Shown here: piece after piece, positions 1-12,410 of the stretch
Layout: every line of letters starts with the position of its first letter
How positions within the stretch are numbered: the first letter of the stretch is position 1
NCBI GenBank assembly: GCA_013400115.1
Contig: VXBP01002303.1
Location: 273,503 to 337,502 of the forward strand
Reading direction: 5' to 3'
Length of the DNA: 64,000 bases
DNA from: Rhinopomastus cyanomelas
Taxonomy: Eukaryota > Chordata > Aves > Bucerotiformes > Rhinopomastidae
The notes under the pieces: generated by a model
What the model was told of the DNA's origin: nothing
Databases searched by the model: none
What the model saw: only the letters and a program-made list of their open reading frames with translations
Position numbers and translations under genes: made by a program

Positions 1-717
1 CTTCCTCATCCCCTTTCTGAAGGGGTTCCATGGCAGAAGATTGCATTTCATGGCTTTTTGATTTAGCATTTATTGGGGAGGAGGAAGGAAATTAAGTCAA
101 TTTTATCACTGGCCATGTCTTATCTGATCCATCTGATGCTGCAACCTGGTTTTATCTGCTTTTAGTAAATACTCCTTTCAAACTGCTGCTCACCCGTGTA
201 GCAGTAATAAGGATTATGTAATAACTGGCTTTTGATGGCTCTTTTCAGCTTGAGCAGGATTTTCCCTGTGGAGTGAGTCTGTAATTGTAAATGTGGCTGC
301 ATCGCACCACTTGCTTTTTCTTTCCCAGATTAATTATTAAAGCACGAGTGTAGAAAAACACATCCGACTTGAGACTGACTTGCTAGGTGGCATTTCTGCA
401 GAGAAGCAGGAAGATGTCATTTTCTTTGCTTATGAAATAGGTACAAACATTAAATCACCTGATCTATTCAGTGACCGTGCGGGAGGCTTAATACAATCTG
501 CACAGTGTAGGGGAACCTAAACACCTTAATTATTTCTCACCTAAAGAAATGGGAGGAAATAAAAGAGCAAGTGAACCAGCAAACTTGTGCCTGAGCTGAA
601 TCTGCCTGCTGTTCCTTTTTCGCTCTCTGACATCTTTCATGGTAACTTTAATTGACTTGCCCTCAGCATCAGCTTCTGGCAGCAGGTTCTTGCATAACAG
701 CAGATCCTTGTGTCATA

Positions 718-930
718 GGAGTGAAGTTTTCATTGCAAGGGTGAGGGTGGTTGAACACTGGAACAAGTTGCTCAGGGAGGTCGTTTACACCCCATCCCTG
801 GAGCTATTCAAGCAGAGACTGGACAAGGCTCTAGGCAACCTGATTTGGGTAGGCACGTCCCTGCTTACTGCAAGGGGATTGGACTAGAAGACTTTGGGAG
901 GTCCCTTCCAACCTGGGCCATTCTATGATT
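718..930 (+). mobile_element. CR1 LINE fragment, 3' end
   Basis: Recognisable CR1 C-terminal and 3' sequence: GTGAGGGTGGTTGAACACTGGAAC, then the GGGATTGGACTAGAAGACTTTGGGAGGTCCCTTCCAACCTGGG block, ending ATTCTATGATT. It is diverged and 5' truncated. The open frame across it is a relic of the CR1 reverse-transcriptase C-terminus and not a host gene. Confidence 0.85.
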
Positions 931-1768
931 TAAAGTGATTTATTTGCATGTTGAGAGGGAAGGACTTAGGTTTTTTTATCTTGGTGGCCCTGCAGGCTTA
1001 TTTTAATCTGAGGATATTCCCTCATGGTTTACTCATGAAGAGGAGTAGTTACGTTTTAAAAACGCAGTTGTGTACGTTCATGAAAGGACCACGTAAAACA
1101 AAACACAGGTTCTGGTTTTTAAATGGCAGTTACTGGAAAATGAAACTAGGCTGCCTACAGTGATTTTAAGCATCAGTCCAGTCTGGAGTCCTGCTAAAAC
1201 GGCGCTGCAGGACATAAAGAGACTGAAAGGAGGTCACTGAGTGTGATAGCCTTCTCTTCAGTTTGACTTGGATTCACTCAGCTAGTCAGCCCTGGCACTG
1301 GTTCATGGCTACTGAGTGTATTTCAGGAGACTCACATGGGCTGTAAAACCTCGTGCAAGCAGAAGCAGCATTTAGCAAGGAGAGCGTGCCAGCAGTGCTG
1401 TGCTCACTGTGTACTTTTCTGATAATACCCAGCTAAACACATACTGTGTGTTCAGATGCCCATTGTTATGTGATTGTTTATTTTTAAAATATTAATTGCT
1501 CAGAAATATTTAGAGGCAAGTCCTGGTTCCTCTGAAGTGGATGCAGTTCTGTTTGATTTCACTGGGGTGGAAGGATGTTCCTCACACTTAAGATTCTTCC
1601 AAAGCTGCGCTGCTGATTTTCTCTCTGTTAGAATTCTGTGTTCAATGGAGTATGATGATTTTTAATTAACATTTCCTGATTGTAGTCCCGTGTTATTCTT
1701 GTAAGTTCATTTGCAGACTGCATTGCAATGAATGACTTGCATTCCACAAAGATCTTAGATGCCAATAG

Positions 1769-2176
1769 ATCATAGGATCCTGTAATGTATTGGGTTGGAA
1801 GAGACCTCCCAAGGTCATCTAGTCCCCCACAACAAACAGGGACAGCTCTAGCTAGGACAGATTGCCCGGAGCCCCATCCAGCCTGACCCTGAAAGTCTCC
1901 AGGGATGAGGCCTCTACCAGCTAGAGAGAGGCAGCCTGTTCCAGGCTCAGACTACAGAGCTTTTCCCTCCTGTCCAGTCTAAATCTCCCCTTTTCCAGCT
2001 TCAAACCTTCTCCTACCGTTCCCTGCCCTTGTGACCAGTCTTCCCCAGTCTTCTGACAGACCTCTTTCAGGGATTGTTGCTGTATAGTCCACCCTGGAGT
2101 CTTCTGCTCTTCAGGCAGAACAGCCCCAACTCTCCAGCGTGTCATCATAAGAGAGGTGCCTCAGTCCTCTGGTCAT
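1769..2176 (-). mobile_element. CR1 LINE fragment, reverse
   Basis: On the minus strand it reads from a block matching the start of the copy at 6012 (complement of AACAGCCCCAACTCTCC near 2120) through the typical GGTCTCTTCCAACCCAATACATT end. It belongs to the same subfamily as the copies at 6012 and 54581, marked by the AGCTGTCCCTG..TTGT.GGG block before the tail. Confidence 0.88.
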
Positions 2177-3882
2177 TTGCTGTAGATGAAAACAAGGCAC
2201 TTTGGAGTGAAGACTTTATGAGTTTTGGGAGGCAAGAGCAGTGCTTGGGAGGTTACGGCTGCAATTTTCGTTCCATTCCCTGATCAGAGCAGAGGATGTT
2301 GTTGCATCCCCCAAAGCAGACATCTCTGTCATTGCCCACCTGAGACACCAACCTTGTTGCACAGCAACTGCTTGTAAAGCTTAGACTCCATGGCTGTGAA
2401 AATGCTTAAAGCTCAGTGCTGCATGTAGCAATACTTGAAGTGTAGGGATCTACTCTTCAATTGCTACTTAAAAATAACCAGGCTACCAGCATGAGGTGGT
2501 CCTCACCAGGGAAGCCGCTGAGATGGCTCAGAGGGCTTATGTAAGGGGCTACACCCAGCGCAGCGAAGCTGCTCCCAGCCCAGCGGAGCTGCCTGCTCGC
2601 TGCGCTCTGGAACTCACGAATACGTTGACCTTAATACCGAGGCGAAGCGCCGGTGGCAGCGCCTTTGTTTAAACAGTGCTAAAATGATCAAGGCAATGCT
2701 GAGGAGCCTCAAAGAAATATTGGCCCTTGCCCATAATTTATATTTTCAGATGCTAAAACTAGTTGTTGAGCAAATGTAAGGTGCCTATTTTAAGATCCCG
2801 CATGTCAATAGCTGACTACAGATGGCCTCATGAATCATAGTTGGAAGAAGGGAAATGTTAGACACTAAGATATTGTTGCTAAGAGATTTTTGTACACAGT
2901 ATGCGAACATGTGCTGGCAAATTTGGGAGCGGGAGCGGCAGCATGCTCTTGGAGGAAAAAAAAACCCCGGTGGCGAAGAAACTGTCTTCAAAGGACTATT
3001 TAAAGGACAGGAACATTATTGTGCTTTGTTGTATGGAGAACTGATGAAGATGAAATTGTCTTTCAAGCAGATAACACACAGAGAAACCTCCAAAAGGTAA
3101 AGCTAATCCTGCTCTACGATGGCATAGAAAAGTGGAGACTAGAAAGAAAAAGGAAAAAAAAAAAGAAAAGAAAAAAAAATACTTTGGGGGTTAAATTGAG
3201 CAAGTTTCAAGAAGATGAAAGGTGATGGGTGCTGCTATTTTGCCATCTGCTGACATCAGATATTAATGTACAAAGTTAGTTCCTTTCGAAATGCAGACTA
3301 TTAAGCTCGTATTACATTAGATGGTGAACATAGTGAAGAAATAGTTTTGATCCAGGAAAGAAGCATGTCTGAAAATGCTGACTATGGGGTTTTTTTTCCT
3401 AATATATCTTCTTTTGTGACATTACTATAGAGTAATTTAGGAAAATTGCCAGCTTTTTATTGTCCTGCTAAGGAATCTGGGTTGTTCCTGCACTTAAGAG
3501 AAACCTTTGCTGAGGATTATTTAAAGAAAACAACCCCCAGGCTGCATTTCTTTCTTTTATCTCTATATCTTACTCATTTCAGTTATGAAACTCAAACAGT
3601 TTATACCTGAAATACAGCTTCAGATGGTCAACATTAAGCTCATTGATTAACCTTATCGAGCCAAACCTTCTGGTTCTGGTACATTTTCAAACATGACCAT
3701 TATATTTCCAAAATACAGCGCAACTCTGGACCTCTCAAAGCAGCCATTTGCTCCCGAGATATTTCTGGTTAGGAAAGGATTAGAATAATTAGTAGGTTAT
3801 GATTTACTATTTGTGATACATAATGATGTGCAAATACGTAATTGTATATAATTATTACAATAGCATATATCATAATATCATC

Positions 3883-3918
3883 ATAAAATCCTATATCATT
3901 ATAAAATCCTATGTCATT
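3883..3918 (+). repeat. 18-bp tandem duplication in AT-rich DNA
   Basis: ATAAAATCCTATATCATT at 3883 is repeated as ATAAAATCCTATGTCATT at 3901, inside a wider AT-rich stretch (about 3820-3965). Confidence 0.8.
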
Positions 3919-3962
3919 CTAATCTCATATATAATTGTATTATTAGATATCATGAGATACAT

Positions 3963-4016
3963 ATCATAGTCATAGAACAGTTAGTGCTGGAAGGGACCTT
4001 AAAGATCATCTGTCTC
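3963..4016 (-). mobile_element. Short CR1 3'-end fragment, reverse
   Basis: CATAGAACAGTTAGTGCTGGAAGGGACCTTAAAGATCATC is the complement of a CR1 3' terminus. Only about 54 bases are recognisable. It lies directly after an AT-rich run. Confidence 0.6.
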
Positions 4017-5090
4017 ATTAGATCTCAACTTCAAAGCTGATGACTTCTTAACCAAGTTTTGGGGTGTAAATGTAAATGTGTGTCCCCATGATAGAAACTT
4101 CCGTGTCGTCTTGAGGTGGTGCTTCGTGTCATCTATACTCTGTGCCTTCAGGAGTGCTGTTAGAAGAAGAGAATGAATCAGTGACATGAACAGTTTATTA
4201 ATCAACCGTTTGGTTTCATTTTCTAATGAGGTGAACTGAGACGCTTCCGCTGGTTTTGTTTTACGATGCGGTAGCCTCCAAGTCAAGAGTCAGCTGTAAG
4301 CAATGCAACTACAAAAGCCGGGATGATACTTTGCCCTTTGGTTTCGGAACTTGAGAGGCACAATTCCTGATTATTCAGCATTTCTATTTCAGGGTATGGA
4401 GTTATTGCTGCTGCACAGAATTTTCCAGCTGATTCAGGAAAAAACTACTCATTTTGTTGTATTTTTTGAATTCCTAATGCCTCCTCCAGTGGGAAATACC
4501 TCAGGTCTGCATTGTGATTTGAGCTCAGAACCGTGCTGCCACATGGTCACTTTGAGCTCAGATCTTACAGAAGAAAGTGTTTCCCAAGGCGAGTGAGTCC
4601 GGGGTGTGTTCCCCTGTTTATTGGAAGAATAAACACACCTTCAGCTGCTCTCTGCAGCCACATAAGAAACCAACAGTGTTGGATCAGTACATTTTTCTCC
4701 CACACCTATGGCAAAGAAAATTGGAAGGCAGATTGCTTCTTGCTTTTCCAAACCGAGCTCCATCTGTACCACTGAAGAGAGTTTTCAAATCTACACGCAG
4801 CTCATACATGAGAGCAACTAATGCATTTCTATTTCAGATTTCTTCTTCTTTTCTTTTTTTTTGGAGATTGCAGACTGCGCTGCATAATTTTGTGTCGCTA
4901 GTTTTCAGGGATGGAACCTCATGGTGCTTTGTGCATGCACAGGCATCTGTGAGAGCAGGGTCTTTGCAATTTACAGCCTAAATTTAACTTTCTAATGTCC
5001 TTGTGGGTCCTACAGCCTACTTGATGGTGCACATTGACGAGCTGCACGGTGCTTGTAGTCTCCAGAAAGACTTTAGCTCTTTGGTTCACC

Positions 5091-5652
5091 AGGAGAGGGG
5101 TGGTTAGCAGATGGAGAGAGGTTCTCCTCTCCCTCTGTTCAGGTGAGACCGCTTCTGGAATCTTGTGTCCAGTTCTGGGCCACTCAGTTCCAGGAGACAC
5201 ACCTCCTTGAGAGAGTCCAGCGCAGAGCTGCAAAGATGATGGAGAGGAACATCTCCCTGCTGAGGAAAAGCTGAGGGAGCTGGGTCTCTTGAGCTTGGAA
5301 AAAAGGAGACTGAGGGGTGACCTCATTAATGTTGATAAATATGTGAAGGGTGGGTGTCAGGAGGATGGAGCCAGGCTCTGCTCACATCTAATGATAGGAC
5401 AGGGGGCAGAACATGTGAGCTGGAACAGGGGAAATTCCACATCAGTCTGAGAAGGAACTTCTTCCCAGTGAGGATGACGGAGCCCTGGAAGGAGCTGCCC
5501 AGGGATGTTGTGGAGTTTCCTCTGGAGACATTTGAACTCTGCCTGGCCATGTTCCTGTGCGACTGGATCGAGGGGATCCTGCTGTGGTTGGGGTCTTGGT
5601 CTGGATGATCTTTCAAGGTCCCTTCCAATCCCTAATCTTCTGTAATTCTGTA
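5091..5652 (+). mobile_element. CR1 LINE, 3' 560 bp with end of the pol frame
   Basis: Starts in the reverse-transcriptase C-terminal region (GGGGTGGTTAGCAGATGGAGAGAGG) and runs through CTGAGGGAGCTGGGTCTCTTGAGCTTGG to the CCAATCCCTAATCTTCTGTAATTCTGTA tail. The frame is broken by indels. It is one of the abundant young-looking group ending CCTAATGTTCTGTGATTCTGTGA, shared with the copies at 19829, 28139, 30752, 32759, 36965 and 43119. Confidence 0.93.
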
Positions 5653-6011
5653 AGAGCTTTTCTTTTCAGAGGACACAACAGAAGTATGTTGAACTACATT
5701 GCCTTCTCGCTGCCCCCCAGTAAGCACATTAAATTCTCCTATCAAGCTGAGTAAGTGCCCATTTCCCAAGGCTGTGATGATAATGGAATGGTTTAGAGAT
5801 TGCAGTGTTGCACTGTAACCTCTCGATATTGCAGCTGCCGAGTGTGTTGTCGATGTGACTTTTGCCTGGAAAGTTATGCTTATTGCATATTGTAACACTT
5901 CACATCTTTTTAAAATGAAGGCGACCTAACTCTGGCACCTGGGAGAGCCTTTCACCCAGGAAATGAACCCCATCATTCCTTCTAAAGCCACTTGTGCTGG
6001 TTTCTTAAGAG

Positions 6012-6442
6012 TCTGATGATCAGAGGGCTGGAGCACCTCTCTTAGAAGACAGGCTGAGAGAGTTGGGGTTGTTCTGCCTGTAGAACAGAAGGTTCCAGGG
6101 GGACCTCATATTGACCTTCCAGTCCCTGAAAGGGGTGTGTCAGAGGGTTGGGAAAGACTGTTCCCAAGGGCAGGGAATGATAGGGTGAGAGGTCACGGTT
6201 TGAAACTGGAAAAGGGGAGATTTAGACTGGACAGGAGGAAAAAGTTCTTGAATCTGAGAGTGAGGGATCCCTGGAACAGGCTGCCCAGAGACGTGGTGGA
6301 GGCCCCATCTCTGGAGCCATTCAAGGTCAGGCTGGATGAGGCTCTGGGCAGTCTGTTCTAGTTAGAGCTGTCCCTGCTTGTTGTAGGGATGTAGGACTAG
6401 TTGATGTTTGGAGGTCCCTTCCAACCCAATACATTCTGTGAT
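6012..6442 (+). mobile_element. CR1 LINE fragment, 3' 430 bp
   Basis: Contains GATCAGAGGGCTGGAGCACCTCTC, GGGGAGATTTAGACTGGACAGGAGG and a tail ending CCAACCCAATACATTCTGTGATC. It starts at nearly the same internal point as the opposite-strand copy at 1769. The short open frame at 6137-6361 is the decayed pol C-terminus. Confidence 0.92.
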
Positions 6443-7030
6443 CATGAATGCTGTTGCATCAACAGCTGTGACTGCCTGGTTAGCAGTGTTTCATCACCGT
6501 TAAATTAATGCAGTGTTCAGCAGTGTGGTACATAACTTCACATTTCCTAAGCCTGACTTAGGGGAAGGCAGTTTGTGGAGGGTCTTAGAGCTACAGTCTA
6601 ATTCAGAGAGCTGCGTCACCTCGTTCTTCCAGTTCCACCTGAAGGTGGGACCATGTAGGCTGGACGTATCTCACAGTATCCTCTATGTCCATCTGTGTTT
6701 CCACTGCTCGGCTGAGACTGAGCAAAGCCAAGACTGAGGTCACACCTTGCCTTGTGGTAAATCCATCTCCTCTGAGGTGTAATGAACACCTGAACTCAGT
6801 TGAGCGTCACGCTTTTGTGAGGTACCATTGTTTAGTCTGTGCTGCTGGGTGCCAGAGATGATGGAAGGGAGAAATATCAGCCCTGAAGGGAAGAACAATG
6901 AAATGTGCGCTCGTCGGGAAAGTGAAATTGTCTGGAAGAGAAGGGAGAAGAAAAGCAGGCAGGGAGTGCTGCCTGTTTTATCCTGAGCTGCTTGTTGTGA
7001 ACTGCAGCTGTAGCTTGTGCAGCCCAGACA

Positions 7031-7261
7031 GCCTTGATTGTAAGAGAAATCCAAACAGACCAAGAGATGTTCTCCTTGCTCCCCTATNCTGTGCAGCCCA
7101 GACAGCTTCAACATCTTCCTCTGCTCTCCAGGAGGCACCAGCATTTCCAGGCTTTATATCCTGCCTGGCCTCAAATGCAAGCGTGTGCAGGAGGAAGTGC
7201 AGGAGCCTTGATTGCAAGAGAAATTCAAACAGACCAAGAGATGTTCTCCTTGCTCCCCTAT
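7031..7261 (+). repeat. Direct repeat, about 57 bp, 174-bp period, with one N
   Basis: GCCTTGATTGTAAGAGAAAT at 7031 recurs as GCCTTGATTGCAAGAGAAAT at 7205, and both continue ACAGACCAAGAGATGTTCTCCTTGCTCCCCTAT. The unresolved base at 7088 lies exactly at the end of the first copy. A second short repeat, TGTGCAGCCCAGACAGC, occurs just before the first copy and again just after the N. Confidence 0.9.
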
Positions 7262-8383
7262 CAGAAGTTCAGGTTTCTGTCCTTTTCTGCAGCCTGTTGT
7301 ATTGGGTAGTGCAGTTGGTTCCAAAGAGTGATAATGTCATTTAGTGTTGGTTGCCTGTGGCTTGCCTTTCGGGGGCTTGCCTACCAAGCTTTGCTAGCCA
7401 GCCTCAAGGATCTTGCTCTAATTTAATGTAACCTCTACCTGGGATGCATTTCAAGAGCAGAAGAGAAATCAGTTGTGAAAGGTCAGTGACAGGTAAAGCG
7501 TTGATGTCATTTCCCAAAAGGAACAAAGCGCTGCGTTAATCACAATAACAAAACCTACGAATCTGACTACTGGAGTGTAATAAACTGATAAGCTGAGGTC
7601 TGCATTCATGAGGCTGAACAGAGAGGTGTTGGTGATTCAGTGCTGCTGCTTATACATGGTCCAGAGTCTGAAAACATGATGATTCTCTGTCGCGCCGAAA
7701 CCCGTAACTGGACAGCTGTCAGCTTTCTCTGTTTACACAGCCTGATTTAAACTGCGCTTCTCTGGGGAACAAGATTCAGGAGAGCAGAACTTACCAGATG
7801 TGTCCAATGTGTGATTTCCAAATTGACTTCTGAAAGCCAACTTACAAACTGCCTGTACCCACAGGGGAGCAGGTCTGACTACGTATCAGGAAACCAGGGG
7901 ATGAGAATGCTGCTGAGCCAGGAGAAAGAGCTGCCCTTCTGCAGGTGCCTCACCTGAATGAGGGCTTCGTTCCTTCTCCAGTGCCTTGTGCTGGACTCGT
8001 ATCATGGGGCACCCCCACCCTCCGCCTGCTTTCCCCTGTCTCTACGACTTCATTCATTGAAGTTCCTACTTCACTGAGCTGTCACTTGGTTACCAGTCCT
8101 AGCAACTAGCCAAGTGTCACTTAAACTGCTCCTTTCCTTCACTACATTGGTGGCAGCTCATCTGGTGTTGCCTGGCATGGCAACTAGTGAGGAACTGTGA
8201 CCAGCGACATCATCTGAAAGCAACATCTGCCTGTAGACAGTGACATGGTGGGGAGACTGCAGCAGGCTTTGCTTCTACCAGTGTGGAGCAAACATCCAGC
8301 TTCTGGTCATACGCACCCTTGGTGAGGTCAGTTAGAGTGGGGGTTGCTGCTAAATGGCTAATAGCATTCAAAAAAGCTCCTTG

Positions 8384-8453
8384 AGTTTCTAGTTTGTAAA
8401 CACAAATCTATTAAAAATAGTTTCTACTCTGTAAATATAAATCTAAAGAAATC
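8384..8453 (+). repeat. Diverged tandem duplication, 35-bp unit
   Basis: AGTTTCTAGTTTGTAAACACAAATCTATTAAAAAT is followed directly by AGTTTCTACTCTGTAAATATAAATCTAAAGAAAT. Confidence 0.7.
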
Positions 8454-8540
8454 TTTGTAAAATAGGGGAGAAAAAGAGCAGGTTTTAATGGAAATTATAG
8501 ATGAGTGATATTTTTCTTCACTTTAGAAGATGCATAAACA

Positions 8541-8591
8541 GCTTTTATCAGGTTTCCAGAAGACATGCTTTTATCAGGTTGCAGAGGACAT
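8541..8591 (+). repeat. Tandem duplication, 26-bp unit
   Basis: GCTTTTATCAGGTTTCCAGAAGACAT is followed by GCTTTTATCAGGTTGCAGAGGACAT, one base shorter. Confidence 0.85.
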
Positions 8592-11500
8592 GCAGAGTTT
8601 TGATGTCAGATAAGTGTCTTGCCTGTTGCAAAAGGACAAAATGAAAAGGACGTTTGCCTCAGGACTTGTGCTGAGACTGCTGCACGTGCACTCTCTAAAA
8701 GGCTGTAGTGTTTGAAGCTTCTGCAGAACAGAGGCTCCAGTCCTAAAGAGCTACCTCCAGCCGTTCCTGGTAACGTCTCATGTCTGTGAGCAGGCATGGG
8801 CTGTGTTTTGATGACTGGAATCCAGTTTCTACTGGAATTGGGAAAAACGTTCGTTGTAGCGGCTGGCTGCGGTATTTTTTGTGTCAGGAAAGAAAACCCC
8901 AACCTAAACAAATCCTTGTTTCCTGCCATAACCTCTCAGTTAGAAATCTAACCATTGGCTACAGAGAAGCAAAATCTGGCTACTTAAAAACAAGTGAATT
9001 ATGAGGCATGTAGAGAATGAAACTCTAGTGCTTTTTTGCAAAGATGCTGCATTAGTGTGGAAGCATTTTAAAACCTATTTTTATTTGTTATTAAAATGCA
9101 AGGCTGTTTAGTCAAATACAGAATCTGCGTGAGGTTTGGGTTTAGTTTTCAGCTGAATCACCAGAAAACTTTACACCACCTTAATTTGGTTCAAGCCCTG
9201 GATCCTGTGAAGACCATTTGCTTGTCCTAGTGCGTTCACTCCCACAGTTTTGTTTGAACACGCTGTAACTTCGCTTCAAGCTGCATTTTGATGGAAAAGG
9301 TTGTTTTTCTCTGTCGTTTGCCACTGTGAAAACTGAATGAGTGTAATTTCGTGTCTTTCCAGTTCTTCTCTGACTTCACTTTCTCCCACACTCTTTACCC
9401 ATCAAACTCCAGTGAAGTACATGGGTGCTGCGCCAAGAAATAGTTGTACTCGATAACTTTTTCTTGCTTTCTTTAGATCTTAACATCTCTTTCCTTCCTT
9501 TTTGCTCTTAGAATTGTGCATACTGTTTTTAGCAAATCGAAGTAAACTAAACTGGGAGAGGTGCTACCTCGAGCTTCCTGAATCCAGGCCTTGATTGAGA
9601 AGCAAATAGAAGAACAATTCCCTGTCAAGCTGTCTCTTAGCTCTCCAGAGACATCTTTTTCTTTTCAAGTAATAAAACGTGTTTATCACTCGAACAGCAT
9701 GTTTCTACTTGGAGTTTCAAAATCCACCCTGCACCAGGAATTATTTCATTTGAGCAATGTGGCTGCTGTCTGGCGAGCTGCCTGTCACCGCCGAATCCCC
9801 TGCTTCAGTGCTACATGCTAATTAGGGGTAATGTTGAGGAGAGCTATTATTGCTTGCTGATGATGCAGAGCTTTTACGAACCTGAACCAAGCCAAGCTGC
9901 ACAATACGATGTTCAAAGGATGGTTCTTGTACAGCTTGTATTACTGTCATAGTGCTCTTTGCCAGGGAGAATCACGAGTTAAGCTGTAGAGGATGCACAG
10001 AGGGGTCTGTGGACCAGTTTGTGATCTGTTATCCACATGGAGAAGCAGTTTCTTTCAGGAGCAGTTCCTGGAACAAAGGCTGACTGGTTGGTGATACCGG
10101 TGGCCATGCACTAATGTACCTGTCTCTGACCTCCCTCATCTTTGCAGATCTTCTGGCATGCTGGAGGCTTGTAACTTGTAGTTTTCACCACTGCTGTCTA
10201 AAAGCTGTAGGAAGTCATGATAGGATGAAGTCAAGCCAGTGCCATTGAGTCATACTAATGAATTTTGTTCCCAAGAATCCATTATCATCTGATGCAACAC
10301 AACTGAGAAGTGCCTGAAGCAAAGCCTTTCCTCGCTGTGAATGTTGTAATGAAAAGAGAGTGACATGATTTTCACTGCAAGGTGCTGTTACCTACAGCTT
10401 CATTATTTAAAGGACAAAAATGATTCTGCAGCACATGCCTTGCTCATGGCAGCCTAGTGAGGATTATTTTCAAACACAAGTATATGTGTATGGAGTGTCA
10501 CTGCTAGGTGCTAGGCAAACATGAGAGAGAATCTCTGCCATGAGATGAAAAGAAAACATAATTGCTGTATTTAGCCTTTATGTTGGATCGAAATTTGTAA
10601 TGAAGTGAGATACAAGTTGCCAGGATAAAAAGATGGAACCTGAAAGTCACTACATTAAATAAATCAGGGGAAAACTTGGATTCAGAGCACACACATGATA
10701 CATGGGCACCTTCGATCGTTTGTTTGAAGCTTTGCTTGGTAATGTAAAAAAAGCTTCAAACTTGAAGACCTTGCTTGTACTTCACTAGCCAGTGGACTCT
10801 ACAACCTAAACTGAGTCAGTCTGTCTTTAGAACTCTTGTTTGGGGATGACCAAAACATGAATCAGAGATGACTTCACTGCATTTGAAACCATTTGTTTCA
10901 GTCTTGGTCCACTTGCAAGGATTTCCAGGGCTGCATACAGAAGGGGTTTGTGAGTAATGGCTTGATGAACAAAGACTGAACACAGCGGGAGACTTGGGTC
11001 TAACAAAAAGCTTCACCTAAAGTCACCAAGTGGACAGCAGAGAGGATAGAAGTCTGAGATAATCTGATTTCCAACACCCCATCTAGTTTCATTGAGGAGG
11101 ATTGCAGTGACTTCTCTTTTCCAAGACACTTCACCCATTTCTGTAGCAAATAATCTTCCTAGCACTGTGTTTCAACGAGACTTCTTCCAGTGTTGCGGGA
11201 GGATGTAGGGTAACTCCACCTTGAGCCCTCCATGAGAAGCCCTAATGGCAGAAAGGGTCCTTGTGTAAATAATCAATGCTGAGTGAAAAGTGCAGAAAAT
11301 GTGTGCAATTATTTTATTTTTAGGTGAAATAGATGTAGTAGCTCAGGATTTCAGTCTGGTCTGGAGTCTACTATTTCAAGCAGATTGGGAAACTCTTGAA
11401 TGCACAAGAGCCAAGATCTTCTGTCAGTAGCTTGTTGCTGGTGTGTAACATCTTAATTTTCATGGATTTCCATATTCGTTTGCTTTGGCTAGTAGTAAAT

Positions 11501-12343
11501 GAAGTTGGGTTTGCAATTCTGAGTGCAGAAGTGAGGTCTTACGGCTGTTACGTGAGAAGATACTACTTGCGTTAACTGTGCTCCATACACCTCCTGAGAC
11601 CATGTCAGGGCTTCGGTCTTCCTTCGTGTTATTCCTCCTCGTCCCTGAGGTTCGTGGAGTGGTCCAAACCAGCAGATAATCTTTCTTGGTCATCACTAGA
11701 TGAGCATTTCGAGTAGCGACACATCTGTGCTCAGCAACCAAGAAATAAATGAGAAAGAAAATCAGTGTCTGAGAGCTATGCTTATTAAAACACTTGATAA
11801 TTGAAATTTCATACTTACACTGAAGTATTTATTGGTTTTAGTCCTTTTTTGGGTCTTACGGGTACTTGAATACTCGTAGCTCTTGGTACTTCTTCCCTGG
11901 TTATGTGGCACAGATTGCTTTGTAGCTCCAGTGCTCGTTGCGCAGGTAAGTAGCGAGGCAGGAGCAATTAAAGGGAAGTAATATCTTCAATGAGTCTCTC
12001 AGAGCCTGCTCCACACATCAGTGCAGCTCCCAGAGCTTTGCGGGTGGGGTGTTTAATGTTCACTGCTGGTTTTCACAGCCACTCCATGAAAAGCTGCAGC
12101 TCCTCCAGCCGTCTCCTGAGACACCCGTGATCACAGTGTTCTTCGTAAATGGGGGACTGGTGGTGCCACTCACACATACTTGGTCTCAAGTACCTTTTCT
12201 GTGTTGTGTGTAGTCATAGAACTAATAAACACTTACTCCATGTTGTGAGGTGAAAGTACGATGTTTGTCAGTACTGTAAAGTGTATTTCCCTACTTCATA
12301 GCTGATGACACGGTGTTAATTGTCGTTACTTTACCCCCTTTAG

Positions 12344-12410
12344 GTGGCTATAATAGCGGGAAATTTTGAGCTTGCTGAGTACATCAAGAATCACAGGGAA
12401 GCTGATATTG
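12344..12410 (+). CDS. SHANK2: SHANK2 exon: end of the ankyrin-repeat region
   Basis: Internal coding exon of SHANK2, a scaffold of the postsynaptic density at excitatory synapses that links receptor complexes to Homer and actin. Read in frame it gives VAIIAGNFELAEYIKNHREADI, which is the last ankyrin repeat and the start of the following linker. From memory the human SHANK2 protein has the same segment with minor changes near its end (HKETDI for HREADI). A pyrimidine-rich tract ending in TTTAG lies directly upstream and a strong donor GTAAGC follows. The exon is 67 bp and ends with one base of a split codon (phase 1), which the exon at 61080 completes as GTG valine. SHANK1 and SHANK3 share the ankyrin core; the paralogue call rests mainly on the downstream linker. 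The preceding exon, expected to end in ...TPFQ, was not found in this window. Confidence 0.95.

Larger units (their letters stand above)
1..12343 (+). other. SHANK2: SHANK2 intron (3' part) upstream of the ankyrin exon
   Basis: Noncoding stretch that ends at the acceptor of the ankyrin exon. It holds the CR1 fragments listed at 718, 1769, 3963, 5091 and 6012, a GC-rich patch near 2510-2670, an A/G-rich run at 3130-3180, an AT-rich run at 3820-3960 and several short tandem duplications between 7030 and 8592. From about 8600 to 12343 I see no gene, no clear mobile element and no exon. The short open frames there have no recognisable product. Confidence 0.8.

Noticed and set aside
1..12343. The preceding ankyrin exon of SHANK2 (ending ...NSQTPFQ)
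   Set aside because: I looked for coding sequence with that ending upstream of 12344 and did not find it. It presumably lies before the window.
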